A DNA stretch of 64,000 nt from JAKZRT01 sp965247915. GTDB taxonomy: Bacteria; Pseudomonadota; Alphaproteobacteria; Rhodobacterales; Rhodobacteraceae. Below are positions 15,567-24,281 of the stretch, piece by piece (within the stretch, counting starts at the first letter, position 1; each line of letters starts with the position of its first letter). The notes under the pieces are model-generated. The model was given only the letters and a program-made list of their open reading frames with translations. It ran no database searches and was not told where the DNA came from. The position numbers and the translations under genes are program-made. The DNA is taken from the NCBI GenBank assembly GCA_965247915.1, contig OZ252048.1:1550001-1614000 (forward strand), given 5' to 3'.

Positions 15567-16547
15567 CTAGCGCGCCGCCCGCGCCAGTTCGCCGTAAAGC
15601 CAAGGGCAATCGGCCACCGGCGGCGCCCGGTGCCCGTCAGCGGCGGCCTTCAGGCGCAGTTCGCGCAGCGCTTTGCGCCCGCCGTCCTCGGTCAGATAAA
15701 GCCGCTCGTGGCCCCAGAAGCTGGGGCCGAGGGTGGTCTCAACCGGCTCCCAGGTCGCCGGGTCGATCACCCGCCCGCCCCAGCCGCTTTCGACAAAAAA
15801 GCCCGACGGCGAATGCGCGTAATACGAGGTCATGTAATCATTGGTGTGGCGTCCGATCGTATAGGCCACCCGGCCTCTGTCGGCTTGCGCCAAGTCAAAG
15901 CCTTGCCCCATATCGTCGAGGTTCGCAAATTCGACCATGAAGTGATGGAACCCGGCTTGGCCCGAGCCCACCATGGCAAAGCTGTGGTGCCGGCCGTTGA
16001 CGTGGAAAAAGTAAAGGGGGTAAGGGGTCAGCCCATAGTCCGAGACGCGAAAATCCAGGATGTCGCGATAAAACGGCAGCATTGCCTCGATGTCTTCCAC
16101 ATGCAGCACCGCGTGGCCCATTCCATATGGACCGGTCAGAAAGCCGTCGATCGGACGGCCGGGGCGAAACGGATCGTCGGTGGTCATCGGGTCATAGAAC
16201 AGCTCGACCCGGTTGCCCGCCGGGTCAGCGAACCAGATCAGATCGCGCACATACCGCCGGTCGGCCAGCGCGGCCTTGCCCGGCGTCACCTGCACCCCGG
16301 CATCCTCCAGCCGCGCGCCGTAGCGATCGAGGTCGTCGCGCGCCGCAACCTCCCAGCCCATGAAGGCCAGCGTTTCGCCCGGCTCATCCGACACCAACAG
16401 CCGCTGCACCTGATTGTCCATGCGAAAGGCCACCGCCTTGCCGCCGCGGTCCAGCCGCTGCATCCCCAAAAGCGACCCGGCGAAGTCGGACCAGTCGTCC
16501 AGCCGGTCCGAGCGGACGCCAAGATAGCCCAACGCGCAGATTGCCAT
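15567..16547 (-). CDS. Extradiol ring-cleavage dioxygenase, two-domain type I (BphC-like)
   Basis: A 326-residue vicinal-oxygen-chelate protein with a non-metal N-terminal repeat and a catalytic C-terminal repeat. Fe(II) ligands appear as His in GMGHAVLHVED, His in GFHHFMVEF and Glu in GFFVESGWGG, matching the His-His-Glu triad of BphC. The family opens catechol rings next to the two hydroxyls (meta cleavage). It is the first gene of the pair with the MhpA-like hydroxylase. The hydrolase and lower pathway genes are not nearby. Confidence 0.87.
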   Translation of the reverse strand: MAICALGYLGVRSDRLDDWSDFAGSLLGMQRLDRGGKAVAFRMDNQVQRLLVSDEPGETLAFMGWEVAARDDLDRYGARLEDAGVQVTPGKAALADRRYVRDLIWFADPAGNRVELFYDPMTTDDPFRPGRPIDGFLTGPYGMGHAVLHVEDIEAMLPFYRDILDFRVSDYGLTPYPLYFFHVNGRHHSFAMVGSGQAGFHHFMVEFANLDDMGQGFDLAQADRGRVAYTIGRHTNDYMTSYYAHSPSGFFVESGWGGRVIDPATWEPVETTLGPSFWGHERLYLTEDGGRKALRELRLKAAADGHRAPPVADCPWLYGELARAAR

Positions 16548-16739
16548 TCATCCGTTCCCTTCGGTCTGCCCCGTGCCCAGTCTTGGCGCGAAACGGTGCC
16601 GGGTCAAATCGCCGCTCCGGAGCCTGATCCAATTCGGTCACGCGGGTCGCGGCGGCGCTTGCGAATTTGGCTTGAATTATTGATATAGAAGGCTGGCGCG
16701 GCTAACCCGGTACCGGAAGGTGCCAGAGGGATCGAGACA

Positions 16740-17300
16740 TTGGATGTTCTAAAGACCGCGCTCGCGGGGGTTTTGATCCTGACACCACGGCGTCTTGCCG
16801 ACGCCCGGGGATATTTCAGCGAGGTCTGGAATGCGCAGGTCCTGGCCGAGGCCGGGATCAACTCGGAGTTTGTGCAGGACAACCATTCGTTTTCAGCGGC
16901 GCGCGGCACCATACGCGGGCTGCATTATCAGGCACCTCCACATGCTCAGGCCAAGCTGGTGCGCTGTGGGGCCGGGGCGGTCTGGGATGTTGCGGTCGAT
17001 GCGCGGCGCGGCAGCCCGACGTTCGGTCGGTGGGTCGGGGCCGAGCTTTCGGCCGAAAACGGCCGCCAGCTTTATATTCCGCAAGGGTTCTTGCACGGGT
17101 TTGCCACCCTGACGGACAACGCCGAGCTTTTGTATAAATGCACCGATTACTACGCGCCCGCATCCGATGGAACGGTGCTCTGGTCGAGCCGGACGCTGGG
17201 CATCGACTGGCCTCGGCGCGCGCCACCGCAGCTCTCGGACAAGGATGCCGGCGCACCCGATTTCGATGATTGGGCCAGCCCCTTTGACTGGCATGGCTAA
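16740..17300 (+). CDS. rfbC: dTDP-4-dehydrorhamnose 3,5-epimerase
   Basis: A 186-residue RmlC. I use the TTG at 16740 because no ATG or GTG lies upstream in frame and an AGAGGG-like ribosome site precedes it. Motifs are ARGYFSEVWN, the catalytic-base region RGLHYQAPP, VWDVAVDARRGSPTFGRWVG, and YIPQGFLHGFATL with the active-site His/Tyr neighbourhood. The enzyme epimerises C3 and C5 of the 4-keto-6-deoxy sugar for dTDP-L-rhamnose. rfbB follows after about 50 bases; rfbA and rfbD are not in the window. Confidence 0.93.
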   Translation: MDVLKTALAGVLILTPRRLADARGYFSEVWNAQVLAEAGINSEFVQDNHSFSAARGTIRGLHYQAPPHAQAKLVRCGAGAVWDVAVDARRGSPTFGRWVGAELSAENGRQLYIPQGFLHGFATLTDNAELLYKCTDYYAPASDGTVLWSSRTLGIDWPRRAPPQLSDKDAGAPDFDDWASPFDWHG

Positions 17301-17351
17301 GCCCGGTCGCGTAAGTACGGGACAACCGCCGCAATTTAGGGATTTGGGTCA

Positions 17352-18389
17352 ATGAAACTGCTGGTCACCGGTGGGGCCGGATTTATCGGATCGGCGGTGG
17401 TGCGTCTGGCCGTGGCGCGCGGGCACGCGGTGGTGAACGTCGATGCGCTGACGTATGCCGCTTGTCTGGATAACCTGACCGAGGTCGCGGGCAGCGACCT
17501 TTACAGCTTTGAAGAAGCGGACATCTGCGACCGCGCGGCGATCGACGCGGTTCTTGCCCGCCACCGCCCCGACGCGATCATGCATCTGGCCGCCGAAAGC
17601 CACGTCGACCGGTCCATCGATGCCCCCGGCGCTTTTGTGCAGACCAATGTCATCGGCACTTACATTTTGCTCGAAGCCGCGCGTGCTTACTGGACGGCAT
17701 CAGGATGCCCGGAAGAATTCCGCTTCCACCATATTTCAACCGACGAGGTTTTCGGGTCGCTCGGGCCGGAGGGTCGGTTTTCCGAAGCGACGCCCTATGA
17801 TCCGCGCAGCCCCTATTCGGCGTCTAAGGCGGCGTCGGATCATCTGGTTCGCGCCTGGTCCGCGACCTATGGCCTGCCGGTGGTGCTGTCGAATTGCTCG
17901 AACAACTACGGGCCTTTTCATTTTCCCGAAAAGCTGATCCCGGTGGTCATCCTGAACGCGCTTGCCGGTCAGCCGATCCCGGTCTACGGACGGGGCGAAA
18001 ACATCCGCGACTGGCTTTACGTCGAGGATCACGCCGAGGCGCTGTTGTTGGTCTGCGCGAATGGCAGGCCGGGCCGGTCGTACAACATCGGCGGCGGCAA
18101 CGAGGCGCGCAATATAAACGTTGTGGCCAAGATCTGCACGATCCTCGACGACCGTTGCGCTGCGGGCGCACCGCACGACCGGCTGATCACCTTCGTCGAT
18201 GACCGGCCTGGCCACGACCGGCGCTATGCCATCGATGCGGGCCGGATCCGCGACGAGCTCGGCTGGCGGCCATCGGTCTCCCTCGACCAGGGGCTGGCGC
18301 GCACCGTGGACTGGTATCTTGCCAACGAGCCATGGTGGCGCGCTTTGCAGGATCGCGACGGGGTCGGTGAGAGGTTGGGGCGCGGTTAG
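17352..18389 (+). CDS. rfbB: dTDP-glucose 4,6-dehydratase
   Basis: A 345-residue extended SDR. The NAD-binding TGGAGFIGSAVVR sits at the N-terminus. HLAAESHVDRSI, the ISTDEVFGSLG segment (Thr-Asp-Glu catalytic set) and YSASKAASDHLV (YxxxK) follow, with NCSNNYGPFHFPEKLIP and RDWLYVEDHAEA in the C-terminal part. It converts dTDP-glucose to dTDP-4-keto-6-deoxyglucose in the pathway to rhamnose for surface polysaccharide. It lies directly downstream of rfbC. Convergent metG ends about 11 bases after its stop. Confidence 0.96.
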   Translation: MKLLVTGGAGFIGSAVVRLAVARGHAVVNVDALTYAACLDNLTEVAGSDLYSFEEADICDRAAIDAVLARHRPDAIMHLAAESHVDRSIDAPGAFVQTNVIGTYILLEAARAYWTASGCPEEFRFHHISTDEVFGSLGPEGRFSEATPYDPRSPYSASKAASDHLVRAWSATYGLPVVLSNCSNNYGPFHFPEKLIPVVILNALAGQPIPVYGRGENIRDWLYVEDHAEALLLVCANGRPGRSYNIGGGNEARNINVVAKICTILDDRCAAGAPHDRLITFVDDRPGHDRRYAIDAGRIRDELGWRPSVSLDQGLARTVDWYLANEPWWRALQDRDGVGERLGRG

Positions 18390-18400
18390 GCTGGGTGCGG

Positions 18401-20113
18401 CTACCGCATTCCAGCGAACTTTTGCTGCCATGCATCCCGATCATCATCTGAAATTTTGGCAAATAGGTTTTCCGGCACGTCGAAGGCGTGGCCAGGTTCA
18501 AGTCGGCAAAGCGCCGTTTCAACTTCATCCGGCCACACCGGGTCGGCCTTCATCGCGGCGGCCATCTTTTCGGATGTGAACGGGATGAACGGGGCCGAAA
18601 TGGCGGCGTAGAACGGGATCAGGTTCAGCGCAAAGCGCACGATCGCCGCGGCCCGCGCCGGGTCGTCCTTGACCACCGCCCAGGGGGACGCGGCTTGCAG
18701 GTATTCGTTGCCCGCCACCCAGATCGCACGCAGCTCGGCCGCCGACTTGCGGACTTCGATCGCATCCATATGCGCCTGATAGGCGGCCAGCCTCTGGCCC
18801 AGTTCGGCAATCACGCGGGTCTCGTCGGTGCCCCAGGCGCCGCCCTCGGGCACCATCTCGCCAAATTTAGACCGGCAAAACTTGGTGACCCGGCTGACGA
18901 AGTTGCCCAGCACATCGGCCAGATCCTTGTTCACCCCGGCCTGGAAATTGTCCCAGGTGAATTCGGCGTCCGAGGTCTCGGGCGCATGGCTCAAAAGCCA
19001 CCAGCGCCAGTAATCGGCGGGCAGAATGTCCAGCGCCTGATCCTGGAATATCCCGCGGCCCTGGCTGGTGGAAAACTGGCCGCCGTCGTAGGTGAGAAAA
19101 TTGAACGACTTTATCATATCGACCAGCTTCCAGGGCTCGCCCGACCCCATGATCGTGGCCGGGAAAGAAAGGGTGTGAAACGGCACGTTGTCCTTGCCCA
19201 TGAATTGCACATATCGGACATCTTCGGCCCCCTTGTCGGTGCGCCACCAGCGTTCCCAATCGGCATCAGGCCGGCCATGCGCATGGGTCCATTCGGCCCC
19301 GCAGGCGATATATTCGATCGGCGCGTCGAACCAGACATAGAACACCTTGTCCTCCATCCCCGGCCAGGGATCCTGGCCTTTTCGAACCGGAACCCCCCAG
19401 CTGAGATCGCGGGTAATGCCCCGGTCCCGCAAGCCGTCGCCATCGTGCAGCCACTTCTTGGCAATCGACGTGGTCAAAATGGGCCAGCCGGTCTGGGCGT
19501 CAATCCAGGCGTCCAGATCGTCGCGCAAGGCCGACTGCCGCTGGTAAAGATGCCGGGTCTCGCGGACCTCGAGATCGGTCGCGCCCGAAATCGCCGAGCG
19601 CGGGTCGATCAGATCGGTCGGATCGAGCTGTTTGGTGCAGTTCTCGCATTGGTCGCCGCGGGCGCGCCCGTAGCCGCAATTGGGGCAGGTGCCTTCGATA
19701 TAGCGGTCCGGCAGAAACCGGCCATCGGCATGGGAATAGACCTGTTTTTCGGTCACTTCCTCGATCAGCCCGGCCGCGTCCAGGCGGCTTGCGAAGGCTT
19801 GCGTCAGCGCGTGGTTCTCAGCGCTCGACGAGCGCCCGAAATGATCGAAACTCAGGCCAAAGCGCGCGCCGATGTCGGCCTGGACTTTGTGCATTTCGGC
19901 GCAGAACTCGGCCACCGGCTGGCCGGCCTTGGCGGCGGCCAGTTCCGCCGGGGTTCCGTGTTCGTCTGTCGCGCAGAGAAACAACACTTCGTGCCCACGC
20001 GCCCGGCCATAGCGCGCATAAAGGTCGGCGGGCAACTGGCTGCCCACCAGGTTGCCCAGGTGCTTGATCCCGTTGATATACGGGATCGCCGAGGTGATGA
20101 GGATACGCGCCAT
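18401..20113 (-). CDS. metG: Methionine--tRNA ligase
   Basis: A 570-residue class I aminoacyl-tRNA synthetase. The ATG at 20113 (MARILITSAIPYINGIKHLG) places the HIGH equivalent HLGN near residue 19; the longer open frame upstream is intergenic. A zinc-knuckle region CPNCGYGRARGDQCENCTKQ and the KMSKS-loop region GGQFSTSQGRG follow. In that loop both lysines of KMSKS are replaced (QFSTS); a KFSTS-type loop is known in relatives, but the leading Gln is unusual. The anticodon-binding domain follows. IS110 copy B lies about 150 bases upstream. Confidence 0.94.
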   Translation of the reverse strand: MARILITSAIPYINGIKHLGNLVGSQLPADLYARYGRARGHEVLFLCATDEHGTPAELAAAKAGQPVAEFCAEMHKVQADIGARFGLSFDHFGRSSSAENHALTQAFASRLDAAGLIEEVTEKQVYSHADGRFLPDRYIEGTCPNCGYGRARGDQCENCTKQLDPTDLIDPRSAISGATDLEVRETRHLYQRQSALRDDLDAWIDAQTGWPILTTSIAKKWLHDGDGLRDRGITRDLSWGVPVRKGQDPWPGMEDKVFYVWFDAPIEYIACGAEWTHAHGRPDADWERWWRTDKGAEDVRYVQFMGKDNVPFHTLSFPATIMGSGEPWKLVDMIKSFNFLTYDGGQFSTSQGRGIFQDQALDILPADYWRWWLLSHAPETSDAEFTWDNFQAGVNKDLADVLGNFVSRVTKFCRSKFGEMVPEGGAWGTDETRVIAELGQRLAAYQAHMDAIEVRKSAAELRAIWVAGNEYLQAASPWAVVKDDPARAAAIVRFALNLIPFYAAISAPFIPFTSEKMAAAMKADPVWPDEVETALCRLEPGHAFDVPENLFAKISDDDRDAWQQKFAGMR

Positions 20114-20270
20114 AAACCCGTCCGTCTTGCCGTCGCGCCGCTTTAACGGGTTTCGCGGGGGCTGGCCAGACGGCGATCTCGCCCGTTGGCAAGGGATTGC
20201 GCCGCGCCGGCGCGCGTCGCGCCGGGCGAGGGGCCAGCCCCCCTCGCGCACCCCCCCGGAGCAACAGTGT

Positions 20271-21224
20271 TTATATTGCGTAGAATTTCTGATCGCGTTC
20301 CATTGCATTCAGGGTAACGACCATTTTTCGCATGACGGCGGTGATGGCCAGTTTGGGTGGTTTTCCTGCATCGACGAGCCGCTGGTAGAGGGCAGAGAAC
20401 GGGGTTCTTTTGGCGCGTGTCGCCGACAGCGCCGCCATGTAGAGGGTATTTCGCAGGTCTTTTCGCCCGCCGCGGCACACCCGTTTGCCCCGCCAGCGAC
20501 CGCTTTGCCGCGCGAACGGTGCCACGCCGACCAGAGCGGCGATTTCCCCGCGTGTGACGCGGCCGAGCTCGGGAAGCCCGGCAATCATCGCCGCACTGGT
20601 GACCGCCCCGATCCCGGGAAGGCTGGTCAGGCGGCGGGCGCGATTGCGCCAGGCCGTGTCCGCTTCGATCAGGGCATTGATCTGCGCGTCCAGCGCCCTG
20701 ATATCGGCCTCCAACCGGGTCAGTGCGTGGCGGATCATGGCGCGGATATCTTCAAACGCGGCTTGTTTGAGCTGGCATTTTTCGGCAATGCGGCGGGTCA
20801 GAAGCGCCCGCCGTCGCGTGGTCAAAGCCTTGATGTAGCGCTGACCTGCTGGCTCATCGAGGCTTGGTGCGGGGCGCATCCGCTGGCCGAACAGCGCCAG
20901 AATATAGGCATCGATCCGGTCGGTCTTGGCCAGTTGCCCGCCTGCATAGGCGAATTGCCGGACCCGCTGGGGCAGCAGCCGCGCCACCGGAACTCCGGCG
21001 CCCTGAAGGGCCTCATACAGCGCCGATTCATAGCCGCCACTGGCCTCCAGAACGACGAGCTCAGGCGATGTTCCGGCCAACTTCTCAAGCAGCATCGCAT
21101 GGCCCTGCGGCGTGTTCGGCAAACTGAAATGACGCTCGCTGTCGCCCTGCAACAGGCAAATGTCCAGGCCGTCCCGCGAAATGTCGCATCCCGCGAAGTA
21201 AGGTGTTAAGGTCACGTTATCCAT
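20271..21224 (-). CDS. IS110 family transposase (DEDD recombinase), copy B
   Basis: The translation is identical to copies A and C, 317 residues from the ATG at 21224. The DEDD and Transposase_20 domains are complete (GCDISRDGLDICLLQGD; KTDRIDAYILALFG; LPGIGAVTSAAMIAGLP). Sequence identity among three copies at different loci indicates recent transposition. Confidence 0.93.
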   Translation of the reverse strand: MDNVTLTPYFAGCDISRDGLDICLLQGDSERHFSLPNTPQGHAMLLEKLAGTSPELVVLEASGGYESALYEALQGAGVPVARLLPQRVRQFAYAGGQLAKTDRIDAYILALFGQRMRPAPSLDEPAGQRYIKALTTRRRALLTRRIAEKCQLKQAAFEDIRAMIRHALTRLEADIRALDAQINALIEADTAWRNRARRLTSLPGIGAVTSAAMIAGLPELGRVTRGEIAALVGVAPFARQSGRWRGKRVCRGGRKDLRNTLYMAALSATRAKRTPFSALYQRLVDAGKPPKLAITAVMRKMVVTLNAMERDQKFYAI

Positions 21225-21374
21225 CCTTATCTGCGGCCTTGGCGACAACAGCGCCGGGCCAGTCAACAGTTCGGTTTGGGTGGTTACCCAAGGGGCTGGG
21301 GACCCGGCTCCCAGACGACCTCAAAGCGGGTCAAGTATTTGCCGGCCTCCCGCCCGCCAACAAAATAGCAGACC
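21225..21374 (-). ncRNA. Predicted bridge RNA leader of IS110 copy B
   Basis: The same leader as copies A and C. The target-like segment AAATACT maps to 21334-21340 and the donor-complementary CAGATAAG to 21226-21233 on the minus strand. The RNA is inferred from these matches and nested stems; its ends are not defined. Confidence 0.55.
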
Positions 21375-21601
21375 GCGGACAGATAAGTATTTCTGGAAAT
21401 GTGATGACAGAATGGGCGCGACCGCCTGCCATCTTTGGCTTGAAACTATCCCCGCCGGAGGCCAAGCGACTGCAGCAGGCCGTCGCAAAACATCGCCTGC
21501 GCCGAGGCGTTCAATTTGGTGGCGGTTGGGCGAAATTTAAGGATTCATCAACCTTGGGCGGGCATCTTCCGGTCCAGTGAAACGGAACCGGGAGCGACGC
21601 G

Positions 21602-22852
21602 ATGGCCGACGGCGAAACCGGGGCGGCTGACAGCATTCTGCGGCGCATGGTAGGGGCCCGGCGCGACGACGCGCCGCTGCCTTTGACCGTGCATCGCGCG
21701 CTGCGGCTGGCGCTGTCGCAGCTGGCCGACGAAATGTTCGAGCTGGATATCGAGGTGCGCGGCATCGAAGATGATGAGGTCAATCAGTCGGGCGCCGCGC
21801 AGACGGTCCTGGAGCATGCGGTTATTTTCCTCATTGAAGGTCCGAACGGCGGAACCGGGATGGCGGTCGTCTCGCGCGACCTGGTGGCGGCGCTGATCGA
21901 GATTCAGACCGTCGGCGAAGTGACCTCGCGCGCCGCGCCCGAGCGCGACGCGACGCCGACCGATGCGGCCATGGTCGAGACCTATGTCGATGCCGCTCTG
22001 GTCCGGGTTGGCGGCATGCTGGCCGAGGTGTCCGGCGAGGAATGGACCGGCGGTCAGCGGCTGGGGCGGGCGGTTTTTGATCTTCATCAGATCCCGCTGG
22101 AACTGCCCGATATAGGTTACCGCCGCTTGCGCGTGGCCATCGGATTTGGACCTGACAGCAAAGAGGGCGAGCTGGTGGTCATTCTGCCGGCGCGCCTTGT
22201 GGCGCCCGCCGGGGTTGACCTGGGACGCCAGGCGGCCGAGGCGGCGCGCGACTGGCAGGACAAGGTCGAAACCTCGGTTCTGGCCAGCGAGGCGCAACTC
22301 AGCGCCATCCTTTGCCGCCTGTCCAAAAGCCTCGCCGGGATACGGGGCTTACGGCCCGGCGATCGCATCAACGTACCGGCCAAGTCGATCGCCAACGTGC
22401 GCCTGGAGGGGCTCGATCGGCGGCTGGTGGCGCAGGGCAGGCTGGGCATGGCCAACGGGCACAAGGCGATCAGGCTCGGCCAGGTCGGCAAGGATGGGCA
22501 GAGCGACCTCCAGCCGACCGAGATCGACGGCACCGCAGAGGCCGTGGAAGATCAGATCGACCTTGATGCGCTTGGTCTGGGCGACGGGCCCGCGCCCGAT
22601 CTGGAACCGGCGACATTGGGGCTAGGTCCGGGTCTGGGGGTGCCGCTGACGCCGATGGACCTGCCCGACATCGGCGAAGATGATGGGGCCAGCGACCTGC
22701 CTGACCTGCCCGATCTGGGGAACCCGTCGCCGATGGACACAGCGGCATCTGATGTCGATGCCTTGTCCGAAGGGGTGAATGCAGACGGGACTTTGCCGGT
22801 AGACGACCTGCCGGATCTGGGTATCAAACCGATGACCGTCGATATTGAGTAG
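21602..22852 (+). CDS. FliM/FliN family flagellar motor switch C-terminal domain protein
   Basis: A 416-residue protein. Residues 1-240 resemble a FliM-like middle region (AAMVETYVDAALVRVGGMLA). Residues 250-320 form a SpoA (FliN/FliM C-terminal) beta domain, seen in RLSKSLAGIRGLRPGDRINV followed by PAKSIANVRLEGLDRRLVAQ and GRLGMANGHKAIRLGQ. The last 95 residues are acidic and Pro/Leu/Asp-rich with repeated DLPDLG/DLPDIG. SpoA domains form the flagellar C-ring or type III secretion sorting platform. No other flagellar genes are nearby; the acidic tail is unusual for FliM. The start is ATG with GGGAGCG upstream. Confidence 0.7.
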   Translation: MADGETGAADSILRRMVGARRDDAPLPLTVHRALRLALSQLADEMFELDIEVRGIEDDEVNQSGAAQTVLEHAVIFLIEGPNGGTGMAVVSRDLVAALIEIQTVGEVTSRAAPERDATPTDAAMVETYVDAALVRVGGMLAEVSGEEWTGGQRLGRAVFDLHQIPLELPDIGYRRLRVAIGFGPDSKEGELVVILPARLVAPAGVDLGRQAAEAARDWQDKVETSVLASEAQLSAILCRLSKSLAGIRGLRPGDRINVPAKSIANVRLEGLDRRLVAQGRLGMANGHKAIRLGQVGKDGQSDLQPTEIDGTAEAVEDQIDLDALGLGDGPAPDLEPATLGLGPGLGVPLTPMDLPDIGEDDGASDLPDLPDLGNPSPMDTAASDVDALSEGVNADGTLPVDDLPDLGIKPMTVDIE

Positions 22853-22951
22853 CGAGTTGTGCGCGGCGCGCGCTGCGAATTTGGGGCTGTCAGCCGATGA
22901 TCGGCGGCTCGGCTTCAGGACAAGACGCGCTCGCCCCCTCGGGGGGGCAAT

Positions 22952-23404
22952 TCAATCGGCGGTCTCGCCATGCTGTATTGCCTGGTGCGCCAACGCCTCG
23001 ATCTGGGCGCGCAGTCCGGCAAGATCGTATCCTGCCGCCGTAACCGCCGCCAAAATATCGTCGGTCGTCATCCTGCCGGACTGGCTCAGCGCCCAGGCTG
23101 TGGCTGACCGCGTGCCCGACCGGCAATAGGCAAAGACCGGGCCATCGGCAGCAGCAGCCAGCGCGCCTTGGGCAATGACGTTATCCATAGTCATGCCGCC
23201 GCCCGAGATGATGTTTTCGGCCCAGGTCAGCCCGGCGGCTTCGGCGGCGGCCTTGACCGCCGATGCGCACATTTCCGGCCCAATTTCGGTGTCGGGCCGG
23301 TTGCAGATCACGCAAGCGAAACCCGCCGCCGCAAGCCCGGCCATGTCACCGGGCTCAATCTGCGGCGAGACCGCGAAATCGGGGGTCAGATGGCGAATGT
23401 CCAT
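22952..23404 (-). CDS. TIGR01244/DUF442 family sulfurtransferase-phosphatase
   Basis: A 150-residue single domain with the active-site loop CRSGTRS (C-x5-R type) in GPVFAYCRSGTRSATAWALS, and an N-terminal VSPQIEPGDMAGLAAAGF. DUF442 proteins are often fused or adjacent to the persulfide-dioxygenase-like Blh and act as rhodanese-like sulfurtransferases in sulfide detoxification. Here it is the last gene of a minus-strand unit with two YeeE/YedE membrane proteins and the Blh-like hydrolase, 9 bases after the preceding stop. Confidence 0.85.
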   Translation of the reverse strand: MDIRHLTPDFAVSPQIEPGDMAGLAAAGFACVICNRPDTEIGPEMCASAVKAAAEAAGLTWAENIISGGGMTMDNVIAQGALAAAADGPVFAYCRSGTRSATAWALSQSGRMTTDDILAAVTAAGYDLAGLRAQIEALAHQAIQHGETAD

Positions 23405-23413
23405 GGCCCCCGA

Positions 23414-23845
23414 TTATCCGCTCTGCCCGACTGCGTCCAGCCGTCCGCGGATCGGTGGTGCGGCCAGCATTCCGGCGAGCATCGCCGCTAGGAATACTAA
23501 CCCGCCAGTACCGCCAAAGCTGAGCGATGCGATGGCCGGGCCGGGACAAAGGCCCGAGAGCCCCCAGCCGGCGCCAAACATGACCGAGCCGATCACAATG
23601 CCGCGCCCGATCCTGGGGTCAGCGGGCGCCGGGAATGCGCCGCCCAACAGCGGTGCGCGTCCGCGCGCCCAGACCCAGGCAAGGGCCATCGGGAGTATCG
23701 CGCCGCCCAGAACAAACGCCAGTGTGGGATCCCAGTCGCCGAAAATATCCAGCCACCCTTGAATTTTGCGGGTATCGGTCATGCCCGAGATCAAGAGCCC
23801 GGTCCCGCCAACGGAACCAGCCAAGAACGCTGCTATCATACGCAT
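23414..23845 (-). CDS. YeeE/YedE (sulfur transport) family membrane protein, second subunit
   Basis: A 143-residue hydrophobic protein from the ATG at 23845 (MRMIAAFLAGSVGGTGLLIS); a longer reading upstream is a shadow of the neighbouring gene. About four membrane segments are seen. The conserved Cys in GWGLSGLCPGPAIASL is the hallmark of YeeE/YedE thiosulfate or persulfide transporters, with GMTDTRKIQGWLDIFGDWDP also typical. It pairs with the upstream protein, overlapping its stop by one base. Together they probably form the PmpA/PmpB-type channel. Confidence 0.85.
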   Translation of the reverse strand: MRMIAAFLAGSVGGTGLLISGMTDTRKIQGWLDIFGDWDPTLAFVLGGAILPMALAWVWARGRAPLLGGAFPAPADPRIGRGIVIGSVMFGAGWGLSGLCPGPAIASLSFGGTGGLVFLAAMLAGMLAAPPIRGRLDAVGQSG

Positions 23846-24270
23846 CAGATGACCCCCAGACCGTGCCGGAACAGAACCACGACGATCCCGCCAGCCAGAA
23901 TGTAGAAAACCGTCGCGACGATGCCCCTCAGGCTGAGACGCGATATGCCGCAGACGCCGTGACCCGACGTACAGCCGTTGGCGATCCGGGTGCCGACACC
24001 CACCAACAGGCCCGCAACAATCAATATTCCCAGATTGCCGGTCACATTGGTTGTGGCCCCCCCCATGGCCACCGCGATCAGCGCTGGTACCACGAAAATG
24101 CCCGCAAGAAACGCCGCGCGTTCGGTGCCGTTCGAGCGGCCGGACCCATCGACCAGCCCGCCGATGATCCCGGATAAGCCCATGATCCGGCCGTTGATCA
24201 AAAGGTACATGGTTGCGGCCAACCCGATCATCAGCCCGCCGCCCAGGCCCCAAATCCATTCAATTTGCAT
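23845..24270 (-). CDS. YeeE/YedE (sulfur transport) family membrane protein, first subunit
   Basis: A 141-residue protein with three to four membrane spans and the conserved Cys pair region ANGCTSGHGVCGISRLS, typical of the first member of split YeeE/YedE pairs (PmpA). GLSGIIGGLVDG is another family motif. It lies 11 bases after the persulfide-dioxygenase-like gene and overlaps the next subunit. The inferred role is moving sulfide, thiosulfate or persulfide sulfur across the inner membrane. Confidence 0.87.
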   Translation of the reverse strand: MQIEWIWGLGGGLMIGLAATMYLLINGRIMGLSGIIGGLVDGSGRSNGTERAAFLAGIFVVPALIAVAMGGATTNVTGNLGILIVAGLLVGVGTRIANGCTSGHGVCGISRLSLRGIVATVFYILAGGIVVVLFRHGLGVI

Positions 24271-24281
24271 GGCATTTCCCT

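Larger units (their letters stand above)
20260..21387 (-). mobile_element. IS110-family element, copy B
   Basis: A second 1126-bp copy with AG core dinucleotides at 20260-20261 and 21386-21387 (CT on the transposase strand). The flanks read CCCCCGGAG on the left and TATTTCTGGAAATGTGATGA on the right, again splitting the dispersed repeat at the same point. A GAGGGGCCAGCCCCCCTC hairpin, also part of that repeat, lies just outside the left end. It sits between metG and the FliM-domain gene without breaking either. Confidence 0.87.

Noticed and set aside
15132..16688. A 518-codon plus-strand open frame
   Set aside because: It lies antisense to the extradiol dioxygenase and hydroxylase, whose catalytic motifs are clear on the minus strand.
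18488..20146. A 552-codon plus-strand open frame
   Set aside because: Antisense to metG; the metG motifs and length decide the coding strand.
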